NCBI GenBank assembly: GCA_020080175.1
Contig: JAGHQL010000024.1
Coordinates: 62,001 to 126,000, forward strand
Source: Glutinoglossum americanum
Taxonomy: Eukaryota > Ascomycota > Geoglossomycetes > Geoglossales > Geoglossaceae
Length of the DNA stretch: 64,000 bases
Reading direction: 5' to 3'
Part shown: in pieces, positions 21,822 through 33,329 of the stretch
Position numbering within the stretch: position 1 is the stretch's first letter
How the letters are laid out: the number at the start of each line of letters is the position of its first letter
Position numbers and translations under genes: made by a program
Notes under the pieces: generated by a model
Told to the model about the DNA's origin: nothing
The model's input: only the letters and a program-made list of their open reading frames with translations
Databases searched by the model: none

Positions 21822-24590
21822 TTACCAGCCCTTCTTCCGAGCGAAGCGTTTGTTAAGGAGAGCCAAAACTTTTGGAACATTGAATTGAACGTATTCCAGA
21901 TCCAAATCTTCTTGATTGTCTTTTTGCATTTCGAGCAAGTCGTCGAGCTTCAAATCTAGCTCAAGGAGTCCGCGGTTGCGCCCTGCGTATGTGGTTAGCT
22001 GGGTTTGTCAGGGGCTATACAGGATCTCTTACCCTTGTAGTGCAGAGAGATGACAAAGGTTCCTGGCAAGGGCGAAGTGAAATTGAAATAGATATTTGCC
22101 CGTCGATTGTCTGGCACGTTGCTCTTTTGAATGACGCCCTCCTTTTCTAATTGCTGGTGTGTGAACTTGTAAGGCCCTAGCACTTGATGTTTTTGCTGTT
22201 TTCTCTGCTTGCCTTCCGATTGGCTTCGAACGTTGTGCAGATAGGACTTGTATGTCTCCAGTTGTCCAACCAGGTACCCGTTGTGGTCACGAATCGTGCG
22301 ATAGACCTCGTCTAGCTTTTTTGTCTCGTCAACAACCTTTTCCTTCAAAGATCCTAGATGCACCAGCTCCTGTTCAACCTCATCACGCAGAAGCGAAAAC
22401 GAATCGGCCCTATCGATGACTCTAAGCTCTTGCAGCTGGCTTAAAAGCTCCATGGCTCGGATACCTTTCCGAACCATAACAGCGTCATTACGGAGGGTTG
22501 CCGCTGCGTCAGCCACTTTTTCTAGTCGGAGTGGTCGTCTCATGACAGAGGAGTTTGGAGGCAATGACCGCATAATTTGGACGAATGTTGATTTGGCCTC
22601 CATAAAGAACACTTCCTCTTGGGTAATGTCCAGAGCTGCGGTAAGGTCATCGATAGCCGTCTCCCATTTGCTGAATAAAGGTAAATTGATCGTTCTGTTC
22701 TCCTTTCGAGGTAATTGCGCCGGGGCCGACCCCAATTCTTGAAGCAACACACTGAGATGCGAATTTTCATCTTTGGCCTAGTAAAGAGTTAGGGGTGAAC
22801 GAGGACATATTGGCATCGACCCCACTTACTAATTCAGCGCTATGCTTTTCAAGTAAAGCATGAGTAGCATACACTTCGTTTAGGGTGATAGAAAGTTCAA
22901 GATCTTTCTTGGACAGTGCTACATAGTTATCCAATTCAAGGGTTTCATAGAAATCTTGGACCTCGCAAAGGTCATTCAAGAACTGGTTGGCTCGTTCTTT
23001 GTTTTGATGGATGAATGGCTGTAATTTCGCCATGTATGGCTCCTTCGCGTAGGATGGTTTATTTGCTAGGTTCTGCAGCATTTTGGCAATCTGAATGGCA
23101 GACATCAGCTGGAGCTCAATCCACCAGACATAAGTGTACTAACTAGTGTCAGTGTTCTCCTGGGATAATCCGCGGGTGTGCCGTCTACCAGCATATATGA
23201 ACGTGGTGTGACGATGGCTGGATTGATGAATCTGAGAAAGAAGAAGCCTCCGATGAGCGTACATATGACCTGATCCTGTGCATCTGGGTATTTTCTCTGC
23301 AGAACCATTAGTCGGAGGAACTCAAAGCAATCCGGGTGTTTAGGTACGGACCCTCGATAGACTGCGGATCTGCTTGCATATCCACCGAATCCCATATGGC
23401 GTCTCTTCCAAATTATCAATAATAGTCGTGAGGAATGAATTAGCGATCTCCACAAGCATTGTCAATCTGGGCTCGATGATAGCCTGCACTTGTTCGTTGT
23501 CTGCCGCTTGTTCTGCAGTCACACCTCTTGGCAGCGAAGCAGGTAAGCTACCGGTATCTTCCTCGATCTGAGCAATCATGCGCTCATACACCTTGAGCGG
23601 GTTTATTTCTAGGTCGAGATCCCTCAATTCAATAAGGGAGTTGATCCGCTCTGACAAAACCACTTTCAGGTAGCTCTGGCCAGGTCCTCGCCGTGTGTAA
23701 GTCGTCATCATTCGAGAGACAGGGGTGTTTGCCCGTAGTAGAGAAGAATATTCGGGCGTATTATCGAATTGCCAAGTTAAGACAGACTAGAGCGCGAATA
23801 ATGAGGGGAATACCCCCTCAACTTAGTCAGCGGGCTACCTCCTGAAAACAACCATCATATCTCAAAAAAAAAAGGATCAGAAACGGCGGACCTGAAACAT
23901 AGTAAGAAGTAAATGCTCTTCGCGACTTTCGTACTGATTTCCATATATAGTGAACATCACGGTCTGCAGGAGGGAATCGATCTCAGCCATTGTAACCAGA
24001 CGGCAGAGGTGAGCGATGTGTCGAGGTTCGGATTGGAGCAGAAAAAGTAGATTCCCGTATTTCTGTGTCTTCTCATCATTCGGGAAGAAACCCTCTTGCA
24101 CATCCGCGGCATCGTCAAGATGATTTGCAACCTCATTTTGCTGCAGCCAAACCCGTTAATATACACCCCGTAACCGGGAGGCTTCCTTATGCTCACCTCT
24201 TCGAGCGCCATACGGTTTTGTATGAGTAGAGCTATCCGCGAATCCAAGTATCGCACGTCTTTCTCAAGGACAAAGTTCTTCTTCGACTGTGCGGATATCT
24301 TCATCTTCAGATCCCGTAGAATTTTCTGCGCTAGTGATTGTCAGTGTGAGCCCCCTTGGAGGAGTCCCCAACATATTAGAATTACCTTTTGCCAGGTCAT
24401 CTTCAATTTCCATGTCTCGCTCGTTCGCGGACATGGATAGGTATAGCGCAGTGACCGAATAGCGCTTCGACTGCCGCGCGGAACGTCCATCTGCGGAAGA
24501 CATTGTGTTCTGTCGTGAGACTGGTGCGAAAGAGGATGAAGAAGACGTTGATGCTCTGGAGGGAGTTGGTAGCATCATAGCAACCGACAT
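21822..24590 (-). CDS. GAP1: Ras GTPase-activating protein (Gap1 type)
   Basis: This should switch off Ras by stimulating GTP hydrolysis at the plasma membrane, like S. pombe Gap1/Sar1 and its filamentous fungal orthologues. Eight exons (24386-24590, 24197-24330, 23892-24140, 23352-23786, 23144-23296, 22830-23090, 22033-22777, 21822-21982) give 780 residues. A Ser-rich N-terminus leads to a coiled segment (ARYL-like [16 protein letters not shown]). The RasGAP domain follows, with [12 protein letters not shown] holding the likely arginine finger and [14 protein letters not shown] as the FLR block. The RasGAP C-terminal domain runs to [17 protein letters not shown]. It lacks the calponin-homology domain and IQ motifs of IQGAPs, so it is GAP1 rather than IQG1. 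Two donors are the uncommon GTCCGC and GTCCGT. Confidence 0.93.
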
Positions 24591-26322
24591 GCTTCCTGGC
24601 TAAATGAAGTGCGGCTGTCGCGGTCTAGATCGCCCTTCGCGATCTGAAAGGACGAAGGGTTGTCACTCCCGGCCGAGGAATGACAAAGAACTTCGTTCAG
24701 CCGTATGTTCGTTCGATCAGGGTGGATCCGCCGCGTCAAAATAGATAACTACGACCCGAAATGGTTGCGACAATCCGTACAAAAGATGGTATCCGGTATC
24801 CAGTGTATATGCAGGAAAGGGACTAGGCGCTCGGGGTCGATGGAAATTACGATGTTGACTCGAAACTCTAAGTTGGATTCGTCGCAACCCAGACGGTATT
24901 TTCTTCGGTGCTAGGGCGCAACCCTCTCAACTCCCTGAATTTTATTGATACCTTAGCGTAGAAGATTTCCGTGAGCCAAGCAGAGCGCCAGCAAGTCTGA
25001 TAGAAAGTTTCGATTCTTCGACGTGAGTGCGGGAGGCGGGATAGGATCCCGTTCGGGAATGCGAAAGCGCCTGGTCTCTCTGCTGACGGATGGATTAATC
25101 AAAGGAGGCAGACGGCAGCGTTAAGGAGCGATGGCGGACCGCGGCGGAGATGAATTAACACTCTTGGATGAGTTGGTCGTAGAAGCCGTAGAAGCAGAGA
25201 AGGAAAGAGGGGATGGAGAAAGGACAGGATGAGAAATACTAGATCGAATGTGGTTTCGGAAACTGAGGGGTGTGCCTGGCTAGCCTGGACGAGGAAAACA
25301 GTTGGCCGCGCGAGGAACGAGTGTGATGAGTTGTGGCCAGCGCAGATGCACGAAGTAGACTAACTAGACTAGCCAGACTAACTGCCTCGCACATGGGAGC
25401 TCCCACAGAAGCGAGCACAAAAGCACGAATAACATTCGACACTCTGCATCATTCTCCACCCTCCATTGACATGTATATATACAATAAGCAGGCCCTCTAG
25501 GATGCACAAGTACAACGGTGATCAAGGACCGGGTTCCCTTTCGCCTTCACCATCTCGAGGCATGGAGGCCAACATTTAACATTTGCTGATCCTCCTTCTC
25601 CTGTTCCTGGCCATCCTCGTCATCACATCATGCACGCTAAAAGCTTCGATAAGGCGAATAGGGGGTTAGGAAGGGGAGGGAGAGTGTGTGGCAGGTGTGG
25701 GTGTGGGTGGGCGGGTGTGGGTGTGGGCGCGGGCGTGGGCGAGCGAGTTATGACTGAGGTTGTGGGTAACGGAAACGAATTGCTCCTGATCCAGCCTCCA
25801 GCCCTGAGAATACATGTAATAGGAACATCCGACCCCGTAATAACCGCCTGACCTGTGTGCACGGATGCCCGTGTTTGGGGACCCAATCTCGGCACTCGGC
25901 TCCACCGCCACAGAACGCGACTTCCAGCACGCAAGAGAACCTGCCCTTATCAAACTTCGGACGTCATCCTCAATTTATAGATAAAACCCAACCGACCCCA
26001 ATCTCTCAGTATAGCATAGGGATGCACAATTCAGCGGTATCGTTTACGTTATGCACCAGACTGATCCCCCAGACTGATCCCCCAGACCGGCTTGGGCCTT
26101 AGCGCCCTGTGCAATGTTGGTTGTTGGTTTTCTCGAGTGCCGCGACGCGTCTATTCTGTCCTTTATTGCTGCTAATGTATGTATGTACCATGTAACCCCC
26201 GAAGTAGAGCTCTGGTCTCTCGCCAAGCCCCGACGTTCTGCAACCCGCAATATGTACGTACATGCATCAATTATTGACGCGGAAGCTCTGTCGGGCATGT
26301 CATAATGTGACACGGCATACCT
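24591..26322. other. Long intergenic region upstream of GAP1
   Basis: At 1.7 kb this is one of the longest gene-free stretches. It lies between the GAP1 start and the RRP6 stop, both minus strand. No conserved frame was found. It carries a GT-rich repeat (25676-25745) and a short direct repeat of CAGACTGATCCCC (about 26060-26084). It probably includes a long GAP1 promoter or leader. Confidence 0.45.
25676..25745. repeat. GTGTGG/GGGCGT-rich simple repeat
   Basis: About 70 bp are built from imperfect GTGTGG, GTGGGC and GGGCGC units on the + strand. G is dense enough to allow G-quadruplex pairing. It lies in the long region upstream of GAP1 and is not part of a coding frame that I can support. 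Confidence 0.7.
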
Positions 26323-29033
26323 TCATCTCTTAAAAGTGATACTCTTTCCTGGTACCTCTCTCCTAGACTTGTGCATTCCCTTGCTCGCGTTCCCAGATTT
26401 TTCGTATGGGTTAAATACTTTTCGCGGGCTCGAGCGATCTGGCACTTCGATTTTTCCATGTAGCACTGAGGGTGCCGACGAGAAGTCAAATGGCTTTTGG
26501 TCCGTTTTCTCAACACCTGCCACAAGATCTTCGTCGCTTTCTGCACCGTTGCGGACTCCGCCTTCACTCTGCCTCTTTTGCTCTATTTTCCTCCTCTTTT
26601 TCTCTTTCCGGAGGCGTCGACGCTCACTCTTCGCACCTTTAAGCTCTTGGGCCGTCTTAAGAGCTCGCGTCTTAACCTTGCCCATATCATAATCGGTAGC
26701 AACACTCGGCTCGTCAGCCTCAGGCTTGCGCTCATCTTCAGAAACTGCAGCGTCAGGTATCTCATCCTCGTCCAGCTTCCTCTTTCGTCCCCCTCCGAGC
26801 TGCTTGATGATAAAAATGTTTTCCTCATCCTGCCCTATTTTCTCCCGCTTCTTAACAAACTGATGTTCAGCCCGTGCCTCTGAATCAGCAACTGGCGGGC
26901 CCGGTCCCATACCAGCTCCAGCTTCGAAAATTTCGGCCGTCAGCTGCGGAAGTGGTAACGCCAAACGGATGCCTTTGTTGATAGGGCCAGCTCTCTCTGC
27001 AGGGTGCCATAAACTACTACCAAATGCATCGCCCCAAAAAAGAGACGTATCAGTCTTCGCATGTATAGTACTGCCCTTAGTTTGATTCGAGAATACGTCG
27101 GCAATTGTAGCCGCCCCTAATGCCCAGGTACTGCTGGCCGACTTAACCTCATCTTGTACTTCTAGACCCTTGGAAGGAGCACTCGCACCTAACGAACTCG
27201 GAGCGATCTTTCCTTTGTGTACAAACTCACGGCTAGGCGTTTGGGGATTGGTTTTCCCGGCATCTTCTTTTGCTTGCTTAATAGCCTTTACGAGTTCGCT
27301 TGCCCTAAACTTGATCAGTGTAGGCATGTCTCGAGAAAGGCCAAGCAAAGACTGCACATCGACTGGCATGACCCTTGCAATACTGAACAAGATGCGTTTA
27401 GGCATCACATAATTAAGGCTTTCATCAGCCTGTCGGGCGGTTTTGTCCCTCCATCTATGTACTGCCTTGAAGACTGAAAGTTGTTCATTCGTGAAGTTTG
27501 TGGGGGTCTTCTTAAGCATGATAGACCATCCCGTGGCGTTCGCCCCCGAAACCTCATCGTAGATATCAGGTTCGTATGTTAGCAAAGCCGTTTCTTTTGA
27601 CCGGGCGAGAACGTTCTCGATGTGGTTTAGATAAGGATTTGTAGGATTTGATTTATCAATTAGTTCGTTTCGTAAGTTGTCGTAAATGTAGAGCAAGAAG
27701 TGGGTATCGGATCGTGCGTATTTGAACATCTCTTCTGTGAGTGGCCTGATGGAGCGGTGGTCAGCAGGGGCAAATATCAAAGTGAGGTGTTGGGACGAAC
27801 CGTATCCGCCAATCGGCCCGTTGGTATTGTTTATCGGCGCTGAAGCCCACAAATTTTTGTAGAAGAAACGCTAAACTCTGCCCTGCATACCCTAGAGCTG
27901 AAGCAGCGTGATATGTGTCAAAAAGCCCCACAACGTAGAGTCCAAGATCCCGCTGAAGCCAAACTATGTCCATGTAGGCGCCGTGAAAGACCTTAACTAT
28001 ACCCGGATCCGCAAACACTTCATTGAGCATCTGAAGGTCTTCTCTCCATGGCTTTAGGGTATCCACAATCCAATCCTTGTCCCTCGTGCTTATTTGCATT
28101 AGTGATACAAGTCCAACGTAAGATCTCGCGTCATGATGCTCAAGGTCAACTGCAATCTCTTTCGAGGCCCTGAGCTCCTCTAACATTAATACAACAGCTT
28201 CTGGGGTGTCGACCCAGGTGGCTGATGTGGTCTCAAATGAACTGTATTGAACGGGTGGAAGTTTTGTATAAACACAAGATGGGTATTGAAGTTGAAGGAT
28301 TTCAGTCTCATATGGGTGCTTGGATCTTGAATGCTTGTTAGTGAATCCCTTTCCTTCTCCCTTTTTACCTCCGTCCGATCTAGACAGAGACGCGAGCGAA
28401 AGTTGGGTTCGTACTGTTCAGTGCCATTTCCATCAACAATGGTGTCCAAACTTTGTGCCAGTGGTAATGCCGCGTGTGGCTTCGCGGTGAGTAGTGGTTT
28501 GAAGGGGCCATTAGTGTCGTTCAATGGTTTTCTTTTGAAGAGAAGCTGCGGCTTCCGCAGATCGTTCCTGGTGTGAAGAACATTATGGGAGCTTTGCTTG
28601 GACGGTGGTGGCCTAGGGATAGCGGCCTGGTAGCTTTAGTTAAAACGTGCGCCGATATAAGTGCGAAGTGTCTTACTTCTTCTGCTTGGTTTGATTTTTT
28701 GATAACCCCAGTATATTCATCCAAGCAAACGTCAGCTCTCTCTAACAACGAATCAACCACTTCAACGAGTCCACGCCAATTGTTGTCCAATTCGTCCACC
28801 TCCCTAACATCTGGCGCCTCGGTCTCTGATCCAGAGACAGCTGTTTTAAGGAGGCATTCTGCCAGATTGAGAAGGCGTGCGTTCTGCTTGTCTAAAGATG
28901 CAGAAACCGCTGGATCGAGTGACCGGTAGAACGACAGGTCCTGGGAAGATAGCTGTCCGACAATCTTGGTGGTATCAACAAGGGCGGATGAGATTTTTTC
29001 TTCAAACGACCTAAAGTCTTGAAAGGCATCCAT
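26323..29033 (-). CDS. RRP6: Exosome-associated 3'-5' exoribonuclease Rrp6
   Basis: Rrp6 is the nuclear exosome exonuclease that trims 5.8S rRNA and snoRNAs and degrades aberrant nuclear RNA. Four exons (28677-29033, 28415-28626, 27801-28325, 26323-27745) give 838 residues. The PMC2NT domain ([19 protein letters not shown]) lies at the N-terminus. The DEDD-Y exonuclease domain follows: AVDLEHHD carries the first Asp and Glu, [13 protein letters not shown] and LFDTYHAA the next Asp region, and [14 protein letters not shown] the Tyr and last Asp. An HRDC domain comes next ([21 protein letters not shown]). The C-terminal region is Lys/Glu-rich with basic nuclear-localisation-like runs. Start codons of RRP6 and the divergent MDM35 are 143 bp apart. 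Confidence 0.95.
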
Positions 29034-29176
29034 TGTTGGGTGCCTCTCAGTGGTTATAGGCACTTTGGAGAAACTTGGGCAACTTTTAGCCGAGAGGCCG
29101 CAGAGCCTCAATTCTTTCGACTTAGTCGAGTGCGTTTTACCCTAGTAATTTATCAGAACACGGTTCCTAAGCTCCA

Positions 29177-29643
29177 ATGTCAGCGTCGTTGGCACCTGAG
29201 TGTAATGAAGCAAAAGAGTGAGTAGGTCCCTTCTATCGTGCTAGTACCTCTATTGATCAAGAGACAAAAGACGATATGATTCCTGCTTCCTGAAGTGGTA
29301 CAGCGAAAGTCAGTAGTTCTCTATCCAGTTGTGTGCGGACGGCCCGTAACAACTCATAGAATTTCTGAGAGGTGATTCATCGACAGATGAGTGCGAGCCG
29401 CTGTTCACACAATATAGACAATGTCTCACTGTAAGAGCCCCAGGAATGATATTTTCTTTCGGTGACTTGACACGCTTGGTGGCGGTTTTAGAAAGCTTTG
29501 AAGGCCAAAGGAATCGACACCATGCTAGATGAAGCTAGGGTCAACGGCGAGGAGAGCGATGCGGACCATATGAAACGAAAATGTGAGCATTTTCAGTTGT
29601 CTCTAGTGTTTTGTTTGTGCTATTAAGCTAACAGTCCCCAGGA
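29177..29643 (+). CDS. MDM35: Twin CX9C protein Mdm35 (TRIAP1 family)
   Basis: Mdm35 is a small protein of the mitochondrial intermembrane space. It stabilises the Ups1 and Ups2 phospholipid carriers and is imported by the Mia40 relay. Five exons (29177-29217, 29271-29308, 29360-29430, 29492-29582, 29642-29643) give 80 residues. The model restores both twin motifs exactly: C-NEAKERYDS-C and C-EPLFTQYRQ-C, each with nine residues between cysteines. LKWYSEKFLRGD links them, and ALKAKGIDTMLDEARVN follows, as in fungal Mdm35. The last intron splits the stop codon (T at 29582, GA at 29642-29643); if it is retained, 14 extra residues follow the terminal KRK before a TAA. Exons of 38 and 41 nt make this easy to miss. 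Confidence 0.9.
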
Positions 29644-30132
29644 TTGTGATACGCATTAATCATGTATAAAACCCGCCCAAGTACCTAGATTAGCAAGGCA
29701 GCACCTTGCTGCCAAAGCGTCTCCAAGGCTACATCATCAGCCAATTCCTCTATAACTTATAGCTCCACTTGACACTTGACACTGTGCTCGTACTCGTTTG
29801 AAGACAATTGAAAATGGAATGTCGCTTGGCTCTGCATATTCCACGTGACGCAAAAAAGCTTAGCCCCAATCCATGTCCAAATGGCAAAAGCCAAGTGCTT
29901 CGTTCTAGAATCAACTATCTTAAACAACACCTGGGCAGCCCAGACTGATCTGGCGCTCAGCAACGCACTCTACGGTACTTTACTTGGCTTCTTGCTCTGG
30001 ATCACCTCGTTTACCTACCGTGTGCTCTTGGCCGTCAGAATCTTTAATTGAATCCGGCCTGCCACAATAAATATTCCACTTCTTTTCTCGAATCGAGCAG
30101 TGTACAGATGCTTCCATTATAGCAACTGATTA
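29644..30132. other. Intergenic region with TATA-like box
   Basis: This lies between MDM35 and the next + strand gene. A TATAAAA sequence lies at 29665-29671. A 68-codon frame at 29845-30051 with one hydrophobic stretch has no support and was not called. Confidence 0.4.
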
Positions 30133-30479
30133 ATGCACCCCTTCTCAATCCTCACCCTCGGTATCTTTGTAGCCGGCTACATCACTGCGAGGTGGGATCT
30201 GGTCACAAGAGGGATTGATCTGTGCATCTTTGCTTGGGAGCACGGCGTGGTGGTGAGTCCCCACAGGAAACGTGGTGTTGGGAATACCGGATATATGTTT
30301 GTTGAGTCTTTGTTCTAATATATGTTGTCTTCTAGGGCCGCCTTGCGAGGGGATTTGCTATTCTCACCGTATTCTTTTTCCTTTTTATTGTGCCGGTTGA
30401 ACGAATTGCTGCGAGAGAAGCCACTCAGGTACGTCCCACCCCGCGGATCCTTTTTTTACCATGCGGCTCATAGGTCTAG
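30133..30479 (+). CDS. Small two-helix membrane protein, function unknown
   Basis: I cannot name this protein, though the pattern looks conserved. Exons 30133-30252 and 30336-30428 join in phase. A perfect CAG/GTACGT donor then allows a third exon, 30474-30479, giving 72 residues that end in ATQV. Without that splice, the frame reads to a TAG at 30471-30473 and gives 85 residues. The protein has two hydrophobic helices (FSILTLGIFVAGYI and AILTVFFFLFIVPV) separated by TARWDLVTRGIDLCIFAWEHG, and a basic segment RLARG between them. This suggests an ER or mitochondrial hairpin membrane protein. The stop lies about 75-80 bp upstream of the GPI1 start on the same strand, so it could be a tightly packed neighbour or part of the GPI1 leader. 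Confidence 0.6.
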
Positions 30480-30552
30480 CATCCTCGGTCCCCAAACGGC
30501 GGGATTTCAGCCCGTGAGCAACTCCGGCGGCGAGGTTCGTTTTAATCGAAGC

Positions 30553-32876
30553 ATGGTTGCAAACAATGGATTAATGAGAATATTCTGGCCATTGGATGCG
30601 CCCCGAACAGAGTCTTCCGGAACTATAGTTGGTTGGAGAAATTCGGATCTGGACTTTTTCGTCATTGCAATCCTGGAAGATGTTGAGGTTAGTCATCTGG
30701 CACAACGCCGAGGCCAGGGTTAATCAGCTGTTGAATAGGCTCGAAATGTCGAGAATGCGTTGCGTATTGGAATCTTATTTCGAAACGCGCCACATTCGAT
30801 TGCCCGGATATTCGAGCTATGCGGTAAGCCATCAATGCACGTATTAGGGACAATCAACCCTGCTGTCGTGCCCAAAACATTCAATCCATCTCATTTCTAT
30901 GTTTACACCAAACCGTCCTCTCAGCTCCCGCAGGTATGCCGTCCAGAAGATTGCACCGTTGTGGTGCAGGTGATTATGTTTGACCGGCCACATCCCACGA
31001 AAATGCAATACATGTCACTCAATCCGATTGCACTTGCTCTTGGAGACAAAGCAGACATACTGGAAAAGGGTTCCGGCAGTGTCGATGCTGAGGAAATACA
31101 GGAACGGCACCGGAAGGCTAAGCTCGTAGCCAAGCTCAAGCTCCATACGGTTACAACTCACCCTCCTTCGCAGAAGGAGCTATCACTACCAATCATACTC
31201 AACCAGGTCAACTGTTCCTTCGAACTGGGGAAGCTCCTAAAGGACAACATAGGCCTTGTTGGAACGCGACCTAAACGTAGCCTAAGTGTCAGCGAAAGAG
31301 TAGTTGAATCTGCATCTACCCTGTGGGACTATGTATACCTAGGTCTCTGGGATCTGATCACGATTTGGGTTTATCCTGTGCTACGCAGAACGTTTATTGT
31401 TGGTCTCTTGTGCCACCGTATGGTGGCTGAGATAATACTTCAAGTCCTAGAATGGCGTTTACGGCCCGAATATGCTGCGTTGAAAGATGTATCTGCGACG
31501 GCCCAGCAAGTCGACATCCGGCTTCAACAGTTCTGCTATTGGCCCATACAATATTTAACATTGCGCCAAAGAAAAAATGATTGGGAGAGCGTCACCAATC
31601 GCCACCCAGACTACATACGGTTTTATAATAGCCTTTGGCTAGTTGCAAACGATGTCATTATCGGAATTGCTTTAGGTTCGTACATCATCGACAACGCTGG
31701 CTATGTCGCATTTCAGATCGACAATATCCTGAGTTCATATACCGTAGAGGGTCTTCAAGGGATGATATCTTGGCTAATGGACTGGCCAGCCGGATTGAAA
31801 TTAAACAATGAACTAGCTGCATTCCTTGGCGATTTGTTTTTGTGGGTTATCGAGTATTGGGCAGGTTCGTCCAAACATCAACCACTATCGTATACAGTTC
31901 TGATAGACTGACAGTGCGTAGGTTGTGTGGCCAATTTGAAGCCATTCCTCCCGCATATCATATACTTCATCGGGTTTTCTAGCTTTGCGGGGGCTAGCAT
32001 GCCCATATCGCTTTTCTCCGACCTGCTCTCCGTACTTACGTTACATATTTATTCATTCTATATTGCATCGGCTCGAATATTCAATTGGCAGTTGACAATA
32101 ATAATCTCTCTCTTCCACTTGTTTCGGGGGAAGAAGCGCAATGTCTTACGGAACCGAATCGATTCCTCTGACTATGATCTCGACCAGCTCCTTCTCGGCA
32201 CAATTCTCTTCACATTACTGGTCTTCCTACTTCCTACGGTTGTTGTCTTCTATCTAACCTTTGCATCGGCGCGTATGGTTATTATTTCATTTAAGGCAGC
32301 GCTGGACACTCTACTAGCATTTCTGAACCACTTCCCGCTTTTCGCGCTGATGCTTCGATTAAAAGATTCCAAACGCTTGCCAGGTAAATATACAAGGCAT
32401 CTGCTTATGAATATGGAACCTATTCTAATGCTGACTAGGTGGCATCCGTTTCGAACTTCGAGATACCCAAGACGTTGCTCTATACTTTTCACCAACCGTT
32501 CCTAGCCCACCAACATCCTACATTCACCTCAAGGCAGGTCATCTCTATCAAGCTTATCCCGCAAACACTGCTGATATCTCGATAGTCTGTGCCATTGTCC
32601 TTCAGGGCTATGTTCCGGCAATATTTCCAGCTTGGCCACCGCCTTCGAAATCATTATGTCTCTCCCCGCGTTATCCTCTGCCTGGCAACTGGACGTTTTG
32701 TTCCCCCTATCCACCGGAAAAACCTCTATAGTCTCCAATACAGCATGCTTCCCGCACCTCGCACTGGGATTATTGAGTTGTGGACAAAGCTGACCGAGAG
32801 GCCACCCAAGTCCCAAAAGAGAGGATTCATTCCGAAGAAGACTTTGAATTCTACATATCGTCGGGCACACTACTAG
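30553..32876 (+). CDS. GPI1: GPI-GlcNAc transferase subunit Gpi1 (PIG-Q)
   Basis: Gpi1 is a membrane subunit of the ER complex that transfers GlcNAc to phosphatidylinositol, the first step of GPI anchor synthesis. Five exons (30553-30687, 30739-31864, 31922-32383, 32439-32533, 32586-32876) give 702 residues. The start MVANNGLMRIFWPLDAP fits the family. RNVENALRIGILFRNAPHS and the hydrophobic C-terminal half (NLKPFLPHIIYFIGFSSFAG) follow. The strongly conserved end is VPLSFRAMFRQYFQLGHR, then FVPPIHRKNLYSLQYSMLP. Intron 4 (32534-32585) starts with GC (AAG followed by GCAGGT); only this donor keeps the frame across HLKSVPLS. It cooperates functionally with CWH43 in GPI metabolism, although the two are 17 kb apart. 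Confidence 0.94.
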
Positions 32877-33329
32877 GCCTACTATGGGTTTGTGGCATTA
32901 GAAAATATGTGGCGGTGACAGGCGTTTAGTGTAAATAGCATGGAAGTTAAAACTGAAAGCTTCGGCATCATCCAAGACACAAGATAGGACACTCATTGTC
33001 AAAAATCCGATGTAGTGGACCTAGGAAGCAAAAACCCCCCAAAATAATAGGTTTCATGAACTACCCAAAGCGGGTATCCTACCACCAATTTTATTGATCA
33101 TCCATTCTATGGCTCAAAGATACACCTACTCATGAAGTACGAAATAGATGTGAGTCAGCCACCCCCGACCCGCAATTCGTAGAACCTGTAGCAAACAAAA
33201 CTGCCATATCCCGAACCAGAACGACCCCTTAGTGTGCTCTTTATTGCCCCACTGCCGAGATGCACAAACTCATTAGAGGCAGACGATTTGGAAACTAGAA
33301 TCCAAGCCAAAGGAAGAAGAGTATGACCC
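32877..33329. other. Intergenic region between convergent genes
   Basis: This holds the 3' flanks of GPI1(+) and SQS1(-). Nothing else was seen. Confidence 0.5.
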
